Below are positions 26,997 to 38,811 of a DNA stretch of 64,000 nucleotides, piece after piece. A program made the translations under genes and the position numbers. The notes beneath the pieces are model-generated. The model was given only the letters and a program-made list of their open reading frames with translations, made no database searches and was not told where the DNA came from. Within the stretch, counting starts at the first letter, position 1. Every line of letters begins with the position of its first letter. Source of the DNA: Crossaster papposus (Eukaryota; Echinodermata; Asteroidea; Velatida; Solasteridae); contig JBAIAA010000110.1 in assembly GCA_037893245.1 (NCBI GenBank), positions 682,001 through 746,000 of the forward strand. The letters run 5' to 3'.

Positions 26997-27549
26997 ACGA
27001 CAATATATACACAGGCTCGTACGCAGGGGGGTGGGGGTTGTGCAACAGGTGTGTACGCACCCCCCTAATTTTCAAAAGGTCCACATTTTCCGGGGTAAAT
27101 AATGGTATTTTGATCTAGAAATAATGGTACTGGCACACAAAATGTTGGTCCCATTGCTGGCCCCATGAAGTACAAATTCGCACCGCCCCCCCCCCCCCCT
27201 ATAAAAAAAAACCTGCGTACAGGCCTTTATACAGGCCTTTATACAGCCCGCTAAATCCACCCATTCTTGATAATTCAAGCAATTACCAATCGTATATCCT
27301 ACCTTTCATTTTTAAAGCAGGGTTTTAGGGCGAGACTATCTCAAATGCAGGTACAGCTAGTATTTCTGATGCCTTTTTTTTAAAGAGAACGTACAAGCAT
27401 TTATGCAGACTAGAGTTTACTGAATAAATAAACTTTGAGATATATCTTTTTAAAATAAGTATTTTTTTCCAAATTATGAGTAAATTAAATTGGTGTAAAA
27501 CTGTGTCGGTATAACATTTGCATAAATGTAAAAAAGGGAGCTAACTCAC

Positions 27550-27784
27550 CGAAGATTGGGCGTTCGGTTTTGGCGCAGTAATGAGGGCACAGAAGAGGTG
27601 CATGCAGTTGACAAAAATTACAGGAAACCAGAACAACAGTACTGGGATCGGAGAGCGCAGCGATATGGCCGTTTTTCTTTCCCCCATGATGGCATGCTGT
27701 ACACAAGGCAAAGTTGACGGTGAATTTAGCCAGGTGACACAACACGTGTGGCGTTATACCATGGAGAAATTTGTATTCCTCCAT
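27550..27784 (-). CDS. Candidate first coding exon, cysteine-rich, unrecognised
   Basis: An ATG at 27784 opens a frame beginning MEEYKFLHGITPHVLCHLAK, followed by cysteine-rich sequence (LCTACHHGGKK, CNFCQLHAPLLCPHYCAK) and TERPIF. It ends at a good donor, CTTCG then GTGAGTTAG, after 78 codons plus one base. The spacing of cysteines and histidines could be a metal site. I found no matching downstream exon and do not recognise the family. An overlapping open frame runs on the other strand, so this may be chance or repeat-derived. Confidence 0.25.
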
Positions 27785-28149
27785 TAAGAAACGACAATTA
27801 AAAAAAATGTCAAAATATATCCATGAAAAGTCACTAAACTACAAGTAGAATAAACCACCAAGCATTACATCGGATGGGCAATGAAAAACGAGGATTGAAA
27901 CGGATTGAACAGACTAAACAAAACTAAAAAGCTAGAGAGCGTCCGGCCTCCCCCGCCAGCTGACCAAGCGCGCCACCACGTACACACGAGTACCAAACTG
28001 GCAACTACCATTTGCACAAACGGCCACTGCCAAATGATGACATAAAGCATACCTCATACTGTGCATTTTGCCAAAATAATGTAAAATTTTTGTCAAAACG
28101 ACGATGTCTTTTGGTGATTGGTCTTTTTTATCAAAAATAAATAGTAAAA

Positions 28150-28357
28150 TCGTCAGGAAAGTTTATGCGATATCGTGAACATATTGCGGGCCGCAAGAGG
28201 GCGCTGTTCTAAGTCCGCCAACTTTTTTTGGCAAGTTGACAAAAATATGAACACGTGGCTGCGCGCGGGCCGACAATACGTACCTGTACGTACCATGACA
28301 ATGACATTTCGGCTGGACCCACTGTAACTTAAGTAGAGGCAAATTCTTTCGTTTAAG
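28150..28357 (+). promoter_or_regulatory. Possible CpG-rich promoter and 5' noncoding exon
   Basis: This short region is richer in CpG than its surroundings (GCGGGCCGCAAG, GGCTGCGCGCGGGCCGAC). It ends in a strong donor-like TTTAAG then GTAAGATTTT at about 28357. The next strong plus-strand acceptor is TTCTTTATGGCAG before 31074, in front of the 863-codon frame. A noncoding first exon here is plausible but rests only on these signals. Confidence 0.25.
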
Positions 28358-29344
28358 GTAAGATTTTTGCAAAGTTGTAACGGTTTATCAACTGAAATGA
28401 TGTTTGTATATGTGATACTTATCTGGTCTTCCCCGGCCCCATGGGGGTGTTGCGGACTCTGCAAATCAACCGGGCCGTGCCAAATGCTGGCAATTCGATC
28501 CGGCTCTAGCTCTGCAAGCAGGGTATTCTTCCAAAGTTGCACTGTGCTTGGTGAATCATATCCATAGAGAAAGGAACAGATTCTCTATGGTGAATCACAG
28601 GCCTCCTCGACCTCCTTGCTGCGCTTGCTTGCGCTTGCTTGCGCTTGTATACATTGCCTCTGTTTAAATAATTGTTTTCCGTTCGTTCTCTGTCACGCTC
28701 TGTAGTGTTTGTATGTCTTTGTTGTAACTTTAATTTGTTGATGGCGCCATAGATAGCAAGGAACAGATGGCACAAAAGGGCACGTAGTATTGCTAGAAGT
28801 ACAAGTGCCAACCTAATAACCTACAAGTACGTGAAATGTACAAACCCAGTTAGTAGCGATGTCCAGACTGATAGTGAGCCTTTATTTCGACAGTAACAAT
28901 TAATTGGGATTGGATGACAAATATTGCATTTTCTGTTTTAATGCACAAACACAGGTATGATCATGGGAGTATGAGATTTGGACCAAGTATGAGATTTGGA
29001 CCAGTCAGCTTCGATTTTTTTCAAACATTTTTTAACTCCCTAGGCTTAGGTGTGTGAAAAGAGGACAGTGGGTTCTCTTCATAGCTCCATGGTTAACTTA
29101 ATCATCGATTCACATGACATGAATGATAATTTAAGAATTATTTCAGGTTGTATACAAAGTCAATGAAGAGTCGATACAATTTCCTAACAAAATTGAAAAT
29201 GTTTCTCAGTACCAGATTCATGTCTTTAAAATGACCTTCATTGAGATGATAAAATAAAGAAAATGGTGTCTGGTTTCAATTTTTTTAATTTTTTTAAACC
29301 TGTCTTTAGAGATAATCTTAAATATATTTCAAGATACCAGTAAC

Positions 29345-29599
29345 CAGGGGCCAATTTCATAGAGCTGCTAAGCACAACAATTTGTTTAGCACAAAAAAGG
29401 TCTTGCTCATAAAAAAAACCAGGTTACCAGCCAAAATTCAACGGGTTTTTCATGCTAAGCCAAAAAAACAGCTGATTATCAATCAAAAACAATAAAGATC
29501 ACGTGAACATTTGGTCTGTAACCTTGTTTTTGCCAAGGACAAATTGTCATGCTAATAAGCACATTTTTGTGCTTGGCAGCTCTGAGAAATTGGCCCCTG
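29345..29599. mobile_element. 255-bp inverted-repeat element (CAGGGGCCAATTTC ends)
   Basis: The ends CAGGGGCCAATTTCATAGAG and the inverted CTGAGAAATTGGCCCCTG bracket a sequence with CTAAGCACAA, CTTGCTCATAA and TGTGCTTGGCAGC motifs. A decayed relative, GGAGCGCTAAGCACACAAAT, lies in an intron of the MFSD8-like gene at about 39423-39480. It is a non-coding MITE. Confidence 0.85.
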
Positions 29600-30295
29600 G
29601 TCTATTGGAAAAGTTACAATGTAGGTTTATAGTTTTGGAGGTGTGAGCTTGACGTTCATGATATTGATTGTGACTGGTGAATATTCATGATAATATTATT
29701 GTAACAAAACTGGTCTTTAAAAAAAGATTCTCCAGAACTTTCTTAACCAGTTCATTTTGATTATTTTGACATTGACTGGGCTTAGGTGCAGGATTGTTCT
29801 TCCCAAACCTCTATCCAAAGATCTCTAAGAGTGATTACTATAAAGCAAAAATACCTGCAAACAAATAAAGTTAGAATTCAATTTTAGTGGCACTTGCATA
29901 GGAAATATACGTTTCAGACTGTTATTAACTTTACAGTCAAGTGGGTTTGTTTGAAAATAGTGACCTTTAACTGTACCAGAAAGCTGTGGTTTAAAGTGAT
30001 AAAGAAATGAAAGCCTTGTACAAATGTAGAAGGTTATGATACAGTTGTCAAACATAAAAGGTTTTTTTATATACAGGTCTGTTGTGTGCAGGATGTACAT
30101 GTACACATACATGGTGATATAATTTTCACTTGAAAAAATATTGTATTTTCTAGGTTTTTTTTAACCCTCATCCTCCAGGGTATTTTGGCTACAAACCCTG
30201 CCTGGCAAACTAGCAGAATGCAGCGCCTGTCAAAATGACAAGTCTTTTTAGTAGCAAGATCCATCAGGTCAAAAGTCTCAATGCCAAGATTATAG

Positions 30296-30597
30296 TTAAA
30301 GGTGAGATACACCGGCCATTGGTGATTGCTTGAATTATCAGAAATGGGTGGATTTGGGGGGTTGTATTTTACAGTAAATATAGTTTAACTGACCTGTCCG
30401 AAGTTTTACAATCTAAATGCAAAGAAAAAAGCAAGAAAAATTGGTGTCGTTTTTTAACTGGTTTCCAATAGTTCTTGTTTTTTGTTTTTTGTTTTTTGTT
30501 TTTTTAATTCAATTTTTTAATTCAATTTTTTACTACAATTACAGGACATAGTATTTGTTTTCTCCAATATCTGCAAAATGGTGTATCTTAACTTTAA
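30296..30597. mobile_element. TTAAAGGT inverted-repeat element, diverged copy
   Basis: It runs from TTAAAGGTGAGATACACC to GGTGTATCTTAACTTTAA. The left part matches the 387-bp family (TTGAATTATCAGAAATGGGT, GGATTTGGGGGGTTGTATTT). The interior is shortened and has a GTTTTTT repeat. The copy is older and more diverged than those at 34732 and 41380. Confidence 0.8.
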
Positions 30598-31116
30598 GTA
30601 TTATGAAGACAATATACAATACATGTATATCTTAGACCAAATGTTGGCTTTTTAATTCATACATTTTTATTTGGTACAGAATTGAAAAACACTATAAATT
30701 ATTGTGAAGCTTGGAATTTGTATTTGTTTGTGGTATTTCTGTGTTGCAAGCCAGATGCTGTGTGTAGTATTTGATTGTGGGAGTGTATGGGGAATACGGG
30801 TTGAATACACATTTATAATTTTGTTTTTACATGTAAAAAAGGTAGGCGACGACTTCGGGAAAATGTAGTGGCGGTTCAATTTGGAATTCAGTTTCTTATA
30901 CCAGTATCTCTTTTTCAGAAACTTGAGAACTAAAAGATATGGTAAAAGGCAAACTATAATGGATGGACTAATTAAATTGCCTTGAATAATTCTTTGTCGT
31001 TACACCTACATGTACATTAAGCAATTTCTGTATACTATTGATGTACCTATTGTAATATTTTTCTTTATGGCAGATAGTGTTGACACTCTTGGATTGAAAT
31101 CTCCATGTAAACCAGC

Positions 31117-33708
31117 ATGACAACTGAGATACAGTCTCAGGTCTTGGATTTCTCCCGAGATGGTCCGTCCAACACACTGCTCCCCTTCGAAGTGTGGATA
31201 CAGGGGCAGCAGAACAACAAAACAGACATACAAGAAGTTCATGCAGGACTGGAGACCGAGCAAATACAGCTGAGGTACCTGCACCCTTCATCACCGAGAT
31301 GGCACACCAAAGCTCTGTCCGGTGATACAATGGGCAAGGGTTCAGTAGATTCGGTGTCAGCAGGTGGGATGGGTCAAAGACCATATCCAGTCATGCTGAT
31401 CAAAGCCAATCCCATCTCTGATACTGAAATGGAAAGTCCCTTACCAGTGCCAATTAGTGAAGTCGACCCAAATCAGGATGTTGTTGAGGTTGCAGGCCAC
31501 ATCTCTCACAGTTCTGGATCAGTGCTGTCGGATATTTTTGCAGTACACATCAACTGCCAGCCAGCCTTACTTTCATTCGAACAACAGCCTACCTTGGAAA
31601 CCTCTCGGGAGTTGGAAAGACAACAAGCAGAATCAGGGCAACACTCGGATGCCTTGTCAACCTTTGGTTTTCCCTCCCAATGGAAGGGTCATTCTGAAGT
31701 TACAGACTTTACAAGCTTCAAGACTTTCCCAAACCAGAGTGTTTCCCGCCAGCCCTACTTTATGACTAGTGGATCTCTGACAATGCCGCCCATATCGACT
31801 GAAGCCCAAGATGATGTTTCAACCACTTCATCTCGGTCATCTTGGCAGACACATGTTAGTAACCCCTTTCAACACACTTTACAGTTTTCAACAGGCAGAG
31901 TAAATTCTGCATCAGCAGAGATGAATTTCTTAACTGAACCCACACATACCTCTTCTGTCAGGGATGTCATCTCTGAAACATTTGAAGATCCTTTCATGGA
32001 ACCAATGGGCTTCTTGAGCGATCCAACCATATCCAACAAAAGAACAATCTATGATATCAATGGCAACTTGTTGCCCGATGGTGAATCTCGATCCACAAAA
32101 CAGTTATGCTCAGAAACTAGGAAAGGCATGGACCGGCACCAGCACAATTATATCCAGAACATGAAGCTGCCAAGATGGCCTGAACCACAACTGCCACCAG
32201 TTCCTCAAAATTTTCGGACAAGAAATGAGACACCAGAAGCAAGCTCCTGCCACCCACAGGGAATCCAAGCTCAATTGTGTCATTCAAACAGTCTTGTCGG
32301 CATATTTAAGCTTCCCTCTCCAGAAAACGCAAACACGCCTATCTACTCATCAGGAATTCAAGCACATGCCATTTCCACTGAGAAAAAGTCCCGATCTTAC
32401 TTCTCCTCAAATGTTGCATTTGGGCACATTCCCAAACGACTTGCTGATGCAGCAGGAGCAGTCAGTGTGGATGAAGCAACGAGAACAGCTATTTCTACCC
32501 TGGAACACTTAAGTCCTCAGCCTCACCCATGTATCACATGCCCATCAAAACAAGAACCTCTGGATTTCCAACTTTGTCGATCTCAGACCTCTGAAATTCC
32601 ACCTACATTCTGCTTCCCACCACCTTTGTTACAAATGCCTCCCATGCACCTGACAAATTTACCCCCAGCCAGAGAGACTATGCAAATGTTAGCTACCGGT
32701 ATGCATCATGCACCTGTACGTGCAGTGCCTGATGATCATTCATCTGCTGGTCTTGCCATAGATGTTTCTTCACCAACATCTGTCTTCCCATTTGATGAAA
32801 CGCCTGTGTCATGGCCGTCATTGCAAACTGTCAATACTAAAGGTTCAACTGTTGGTCCAGCTGCTGTTCATACACCAGTTGTGGTATCACCTCTGTGTGA
32901 ACCTGCACATCCACCAATGCAAAATTGTCCTACCAGTCTTCCTTATCTGACAAGTGTTACTTATGCTGCATCCGACCATGTTCCACCTTCACGTCATTGG
33001 TCTTCCAATAATGTCCCCGATGCACATAAACCAGTGGCACCCGGGAATCCTCCACCGTTAAGTTTTTCCCCTGGGAATCGACATGTTGATCATTCACTCT
33101 ATCCCTCGCCTATAGTTAGTTTGCCATCCATGACATCAGTTGCAATGCCTAGGACCTCTTCATCACCCATGCATTGTCCACGTGTCATTCCCTCTCAGGC
33201 AGGTACCTTCTACGAGTATGCTCCAAGCTTTCAATCATCTACAGGTCATCTGTTACCTGGCCCAACATCTGAAGCTTTGCGACCTTCGTCCTTCTCTTAT
33301 GCTCCTACAGGCATTTCCAGGTCTTCTCATCTGCCTGCATTCAGTTTCTTTTCCCCACAATCACCTGAAATGATGCCACCAATCTCAACTGCAGGAGCTG
33401 CTAGATCATCCAATGCAGATCTCTTTCAACACAAAGATGCCCTTCAATCTTCTTCACCTTGTCCATGGAAACCTCCGCCAACATATACAGGGGAAAGGCA
33501 TACCCAGTATGTCCAATATTCTTATCCTTTTTTAAAGGGGTTTCCGACAAATCGACCACATGCTAATTCCTTCCAGAATCCTGCCATAAATACCTACCCA
33601 CCTGTCCATTGTTCCTCCAAGTACATTCCGAGAGTAGCTAATCAAGAAAATGTTCCTCGAAGGCAGAAAAAATCTGTTCATAAACGTGCAGGAAAAATAC
33701 ACTGTTAG
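31117..33708 (+). CDS. Unrecognised Ser/Pro-rich protein, 863 aa in one exon
   Basis: A single uninterrupted frame of 863 codons begins MTTEIQSQVLDFSRDG and ends with a basic tail, RRQKKSVHKRAGKIHC. The start is supported by in-frame stops just upstream (TAG at 31075, TAA at 31108), a purine at -3, and a strong splice acceptor TTCTTTATGGCAG that would begin the exon at 31074 with a short untranslated leader. The protein is rich in Ser, Pro, Thr, Gln and His. It has no signal peptide, no clear membrane segment and no domain I recognise, and it looks largely disordered. The basic C-terminus could be a nuclear localisation signal. A polyadenylation signal sits at 34263. The length and codon structure argue for a real gene. 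It may be a fast-evolving or lineage-specific regulator, but I cannot assign a function. Confidence 0.85.
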   Translation: MTTEIQSQVLDFSRDGPSNTLLPFEVWIQGQQNNKTDIQEVHAGLETEQIQLRYLHPSSPRWHTKALSGDTMGKGSVDSVSAGGMGQRPYPVMLIKANPISDTEMESPLPVPISEVDPNQDVVEVAGHISHSSGSVLSDIFAVHINCQPALLSFEQQPTLETSRELERQQAESGQHSDALSTFGFPSQWKGHSEVTDFTSFKTFPNQSVSRQPYFMTSGSLTMPPISTEAQDDVSTTSSRSSWQTHVSNPFQHTLQFSTGRVNSASAEMNFLTEPTHTSSVRDVISETFEDPFMEPMGFLSDPTISNKRTIYDINGNLLPDGESRSTKQLCSETRKGMDRHQHNYIQNMKLPRWPEPQLPPVPQNFRTRNETPEASSCHPQGIQAQLCHSNSLVGIFKLPSPENANTPIYSSGIQAHAISTEKKSRSYFSSNVAFGHIPKRLADAAGAVSVDEATRTAISTLEHLSPQPHPCITCPSKQEPLDFQLCRSQTSEIPPTFCFPPPLLQMPPMHLTNLPPARETMQMLATGMHHAPVRAVPDDHSSAGLAIDVSSPTSVFPFDETPVSWPSLQTVNTKGSTVGPAAVHTPVVVSPLCEPAHPPMQNCPTSLPYLTSVTYAASDHVPPSRHWSSNNVPDAHKPVAPGNPPPLSFSPGNRHVDHSLYPSPIVSLPSMTSVAMPRTSSSPMHCPRVIPSQAGTFYEYAPSFQSSTGHLLPGPTSEALRPSSFSYAPTGISRSSHLPAFSFFSPQSPEMMPPISTAGAARSSNADLFQHKDALQSSSPCPWKPPPTYTGERHTQYVQYSYPFLKGFPTNRPHANSFQNPAINTYPPVHCSSKYIPRVANQENVPRRQKKSVHKRAGKIHC

Positions 33709-34262
33709 ATGTACATGTCAAGTGTTTTAACCCCTTGACGCCAGGGAGCGGCTAAGGCTGTGGCCCGCTAATCCATCTGGAATGCTGTTGTCGGCTGTGC
33801 TACATCGTAGAAAGCAGCTTGTGCAACAGCTGCACCCTCGTTCCATTGTGCAGTGCAGCTACAGGACATTGGCTGCTGTGCAGCCATACATATAATCTGG
33901 TGCAGTGAGGAATTAATACCGGCATCAAGGGGTTAATACACTGTTGCGCTTTGACACTGTTAAGCTTTGAATTCAGCATGCCTCTTCTTGACCTAATTAC
34001 AGAACAGTTGAATTAGATTTATTACATTTCACCAAAAACAGACAGCCTTAAAAAAACAGTGTAACCATTGAAGCAAAGATTGTATAAACATTTCTTCCTC
34101 TCGGAAAGGGATCGGCTCTATTACAGTGTATTCCTGTTGGAGAGTTGGCTGTAAAGCTGCTTAATCATGTTCGGTTTCTAAACTTTTAAAGATATAATTA
34201 TTATTATCTGTTATGCCAAGGTGGCGTTTTAGTGTTGGGTTGAACTGAAATGTATACAATGT

Positions 34263-34268
34263 AATAAA
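34263..34268 (+). promoter_or_regulatory. Polyadenylation signal AATAAA
   Basis: AATAAA about 555 bp after the stop codon at 33708 marks the likely 3' end of the 863-codon gene. The intervening sequence has no further coding evidence. Confidence 0.55.
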
Positions 34269-34731
34269 GCAATTACAGATAAACAAAAGAAATGTGTAGG
34301 GTAATTTAACATTTTGAACCAAGCATGACTATACTTTTGGTCAAAGGCAAAATGACCAAGCTGAATGTGGTTTCAGATAGGTACATTTAATTGTACAACT
34401 TAATTTTCCGATTTGCTGGATTCTGGAGATTTTGCTATTGTCCAACAATTCTGTTGATTTACTCCTAACATTGTGACCACCCAACTCAAATCTGTCACGT
34501 GGCAACTTTTTGAAAAATGGGATTATATAAGCAGATTTTGGAAGGACGTTATCCAGCTTTCCGACGATGTATAGAATATGGCAATTGAATAACATGATAG
34601 AAACTGTACTTTGTATAAAGATTTTGTAATTTTGTAATTTTGTCGTTTAGTTTCCCACAAGAACACCAACAATTTACAAATTAATATTGAAAGTGAAATA
34701 CATTTATATCATTATTGTAGCCAATGAAGCC

Positions 34732-35118
34732 TTAAAGGTAGTATACACCATTGGTAATTTTTTGAATTATCAGGAATGGGTGGATTTGGGGGGTTGTATT
34801 TCATATTAAATATCGTTTAACTGACCTGTCCGAAGTTTTACAATCATGGTTGCTGAGAAACGCAAGAAAAACGACGTTCGTTTTTAACCGGAGTCGAGCA
34901 GTTTTTCTTATGTTGTTTTTGTTTTTTCGCGATCGCCGTCCGGCGAGAATGAATTTTGGTTTATACAATTCATTTTTTTAAAACAATCACAGGATATCTA
35001 GAGCCCTCGTTTTGCTGGATGCCTACAATCATTATTTACTTTCAAATAAGTAAGATATTTCTTAATAATTCGGTAGTAAATATTTTCGATATCTGCAAAT
35101 GGTGTATACTACCTTTAA
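34732..35118 (+). mobile_element. 387-bp TTAA inverted-repeat element, copy 1
   Basis: The termini TTAAAGGTAGTATACACCAT and ATGGTGTATACTACCTTTAA are exact inverted repeats of at least 20 bp. Another copy of exactly 387 bp lies at 41380-41766. Inside is CGCCGTCCGGCGAGA and a run of ATTATTTACTTTCAA near the right end. It has no coding capacity. TTAA at both ends suggests a TTAA-targeting mover. Confidence 0.9.
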
Positions 35119-35935
35119 TCTAAATTTCTATACATTATAGGGCTGTCCATATTTGAATAATTTATTATTTAATGATTCAAAACTGCACTTGACCAATATA
35201 CAAAAATTCAAAACTCACCAATCACCAATCCAGCTGCAGCTGTCTTCCTTGCATACAAAGCAAGGTGGTTACAATTTGCAGGAGGACACTGGAATGCTAG
35301 ATACCTGCCCAAGGTCTTGACCCAGCTAAAAGAATAGAGTCAATAAATAGAGGTCAACAGAAAAGGGGTCAACAAAAAAAGTTTCATCTGCCAATGAAAA
35401 TGCAACTTTATGGTTACAAATAACACCATCATTTGTGTTTGCACCTGCATATATTTAATTGTTTTCGAATATTCATTCTGGTGAAAGGCCATTTGAATAT
35501 TTGGTTGAAGATCAGTTTTGATGTATTTTGGACCGACTAGCTCTACACGTTATGTCAAACTTCGTTCAAATCTTTGACCTGCTAAAACTTTGGGACACCA
35601 TTCCGAATTGGGTGCGAGCCGAAAATTGATTTTTAATTGAGTTTTTTCTCAATGTCATCAACCATCTGTATATAGATGTACATTGTCATTTACTTGCTGC
35701 AAAATATGAAAATGTACGTGTACATTGTACATGCACTTATATTTTTATGATTAAAGTTATATTTTCTTTTTTATAATTCCAAATTAACCCTTGCTGACAT
35801 CTATCGATGTGCTGAAGTCGCAAGTAAAATATGTAATCTATGTAACTTTTGGAAGCGATATTAATATCAGTTATATTTTTCATTGTTTTCTTACATATAG
35901 CATGCGTTATGTAGTCTAAATATTAGGCCAGCATT

Positions 35936-36387
35936 TTTTGTTTTATTGGATTAGGAACATAACATTGAAATTTAGCAGGGTTGGAGGCAGAAAAAAAGTA
36001 ACCAAAATTATGCAAATTCCTTTTTGTTTTTTACATACAACTATATTATCCAGGGTCGGAGGAAAAAAAATCCTGTTTACATATTAAACAGTCATATTTG
36101 TAAGGTTTACATAAACCAATAGATATTATTTTTACAATCGTCTGATCCAACCACAGGCTCGCTACACGTACGTGTATGTACACGCAAATGCAGCATCAAG
36201 TCCACAACATATCGGTGACATTTACCACGTTATTTGATTTTTAAAAAATTCAATCTTTGTCAAAACACCTTTTTTGGTTTGTTTGTTTTTTTTAATTTAA
36301 AATCCTGCGCCGAAAAAAAATAAAAAATCTAAAATTGCGGTTTTGGGGTCGGCAGGTTCGTAGTCCAATAAATAAAAAAATGCTGGC
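35936..36387. mobile_element. Inverted-repeat element (GCCAGCATTTTTT ends)
   Basis: The left end GGCCAGCATTTTTTGTTTTA and the right end AATAAAAAAATGCTGGC are inverted. Near the right end is GGGGTCGGCAGGTTCGTAG. The same end sequence recurs at 48048-48081 (GAGTCGGCAGGTTCGTAAAC, AATGCTGGCC), so this is a dispersed family. No gene is present. Confidence 0.65.
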
Positions 36388-37343
36388 TGTAGTTTGTGTT
36401 GTCGAGGCAGAATTTTTGTGTGTAGTGTTAGATCATCTTCAATTTTAAAATTTCCTTTAAATATTCAGTATTAATCACATGTAAACAAATAATTTCCTAT
36501 TTGATACCATTTATCTTTCAGGGTCCAAAAGTTCCTCCTAAATATACAGGGATTAAAAAAATTATGTTAGGTGCAATTAGTGGATCTGCGCTTGCACCTG
36601 CACAGTTGGTCGATCAGCGTTTTGTAAAAGGAAGTAAAGTCAAAGATGTCCTAGCAAATCACGCAAGTGCATTTCTGCGCGATCAAGTGACAGCGCAAAT
36701 CCACCGATCGCACCTAATAACACTCGTATACCATTTGAAACAGATTATACAATATTTGTTAATATTAAAATGTAAGCCTTCAACAGGAGAAAGAATTGTT
36801 GAATTAATTATGTAACAGTGGAAAGAATGTTACGTCTCGAAGCCATCGTATATTATCTCTCTATAAAAGTCATTGCAAAAATGGTTGATAAAAAATATAC
36901 ATGTCCAATTTTGTTAATAGAAAATACACACAACCAAAGTAGTTTCATTTTTTTTTTCCCCAAGTGTTGCATGTTTAAGCTGTGTTCTTATGGCAGTTAA
37001 TTTACCACATGCAAAACACATGATGTTGCAGCCCAGCAATGTGGTTATACATTTCTAGGCACTGGCAAACCACCATAGTTCAACGATATTTACTATAAAA
37101 ATCCACCCATTCAAGATAATTCAAGCAATTTGAAATATGATACATCCCTAGGCACTGGCTTACCACCAAAGGATCGCAATAAATGGGCAATAACCAAAAT
37201 AGTTGCTATAGGAAAACTAATGAATAAGAATTAAGTAGTGGCAGCTGGTACAAAGGTAATTACTTTAGCAGAGGATTGGAATGTTGCCCTTGGTCCCCCC
37301 TTCCCATACAAAAACGCCTACATAAACAACTTTTGTGGTTATT
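36388..37343. other. Intergenic; one weak open frame
   Basis: A plus-strand frame at 36501-36815 follows an acceptor-like CTTTCAG at about 36521 and starts GPKVPPKYTGIKKIMLG. It has no recognised motif, no paired donor and no neighbouring exons, so I do not call it. A fragment of the 387-bp family (ATCCACCCATTCAAGATAAT) lies at about 37097-37135. Confidence 0.4.
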
Positions 37344-37497
37344 TGTGACCTAGCACGAAAATGAGACACTTTGAGGCAAAAATGAAAATTGAGATTTTTA
37401 TTTCATCATTTAAAGCTTGTTTAGTTTAAATGATGAAATCAAAATCAAAATTTTTATTTTTGCCTCAAAGTGTCTCATTTACTCATGCTGGGTCACA
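37344..37497. mobile_element. 154-bp near-palindromic element
   Basis: The left arm (TGTGACCTAGCACGAAAATG, then AGACACTTTGAGGCAAAAAT) pairs with the right arm (ATTTTTGCCTCAAAGTGTCT, ending GGGTCACA). The arms are about 60 bp with a short AT-rich loop, so the transcript would fold into one long hairpin. The TGTGACC ends recall those at 62317-62741. Confidence 0.8.
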
Positions 37498-38569
37498 TTT
37501 GATAAAGCAGATTAAATACTTGGAATTTGGAAACAAAAACTGAACAAAAATCTGTCCCATCATGGAGGTATATAGGACAGGAATATAAAGTTATTCAAAA
37601 CACGAACTTACAGTTTAGCACATTAAAAGTCACTGTGCTGAAAATATGATTCAAATGATTCACTGGTTACAATGGAAAACAAACTGACCAAATTAGATAC
37701 AATGCATTGCAAGATAAAATCCTTTGCCATTTCATGTAGTTTTAACCTGAGATATATTTAATTAATTTTTGTCACACAAGTCGCATTTCTTTTCTTGTAT
37801 ACAAATTTTACTTTCTTGACATCTTGTAAATTCTAACTGTAAAATGAAATGAAAAAATTTCTTTTAAATTACAAAAATAGATTATGCAAAATTTAAATTC
37901 AGATTTTTTTCTAAACAGTTCAACTGCATGAATACACATTTATATAAAGATATACATGGAAAATATATTTCTTTGAATTATATGATCAACAATAGAAAAC
38001 TATAGCAGAAGAATTAACTGTGCGTACAAAACTTATCGCTAAAAACAAGTGCTAAAACTGTTAATCCACCGAAACATGTACAATGACACTTGTCCAATTT
38101 TAAATGAAACACTGCAATCATAGTGATTAGTTTTTACCACTCAAAAATTATTGGGATTTGGACGGTAATCCCAACATAATGATCTAGGTATTAAAGTAAA
38201 ACAACTCATAATAAAGCACTACTCTAGAATTTTAATTCAAGAACAGTTAGCTGTCCTGTGACCTTAACCCATGACTGCTGGGCACAGTTTATCAATGTAA
38301 ACAGACATGGTCTATTGAATGCGATATTTAATTCTTATACTTCATACAGAATTATGATCGAAAGCCAAATTCTCACTGGTCCATTCACCATCACGTGCAG
38401 GCCGCCATTTTTGCCGTTAGCTAAGCGCGCACGCTAATATTTAAGCACAAATACGCATACGTCGTAGGGCACGGGTTACCTGTGTGCTAGATAGTCTACT
38501 ACGTACGCATGCGCTTTACGATGTAATCCTGGAACTAACACACAGGTGAAGTATGCGCACGCGTGAACT

Positions 38570-38811
38570 TTAACCAGTTCGCGCCGGGATTATTTTAACA
38601 TCACCGAGCCGACGCGCAAGATTATTTTTAACAAAACTCGATCCAAAGCAGGTTCAGGCCGCCAGTACCGGGAAGCACACTCGCGCATTTCCGGCCTTGC
38701 TCCCTGCTGACAGACATTTCCGGCCTTGCTCGTGGCGTGTTTATGCATCATCCATTTTGAATCTGGGGAAAACTTTGCGTTTATATTCGTCATCCGGCGC
38801 GAACTGGTTAA
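38570..38811 (-). mobile_element. 242-bp TTAA inverted-repeat element, copy 3
   Basis: Exactly 242 bp with the TTAACCAGTTCGCGCCGG ends. Orientation matches the copy at 26755. The open frame across it (minus strand, 38590-38832) is a product of the element. Confidence 0.85.

Noticed and set aside
36501..36815. 104-aa frame preceded by an acceptor-like CTTTCAG
   Set aside because: No recognised motif, no partner exons and AT-rich composition; a chance frame is more likely.
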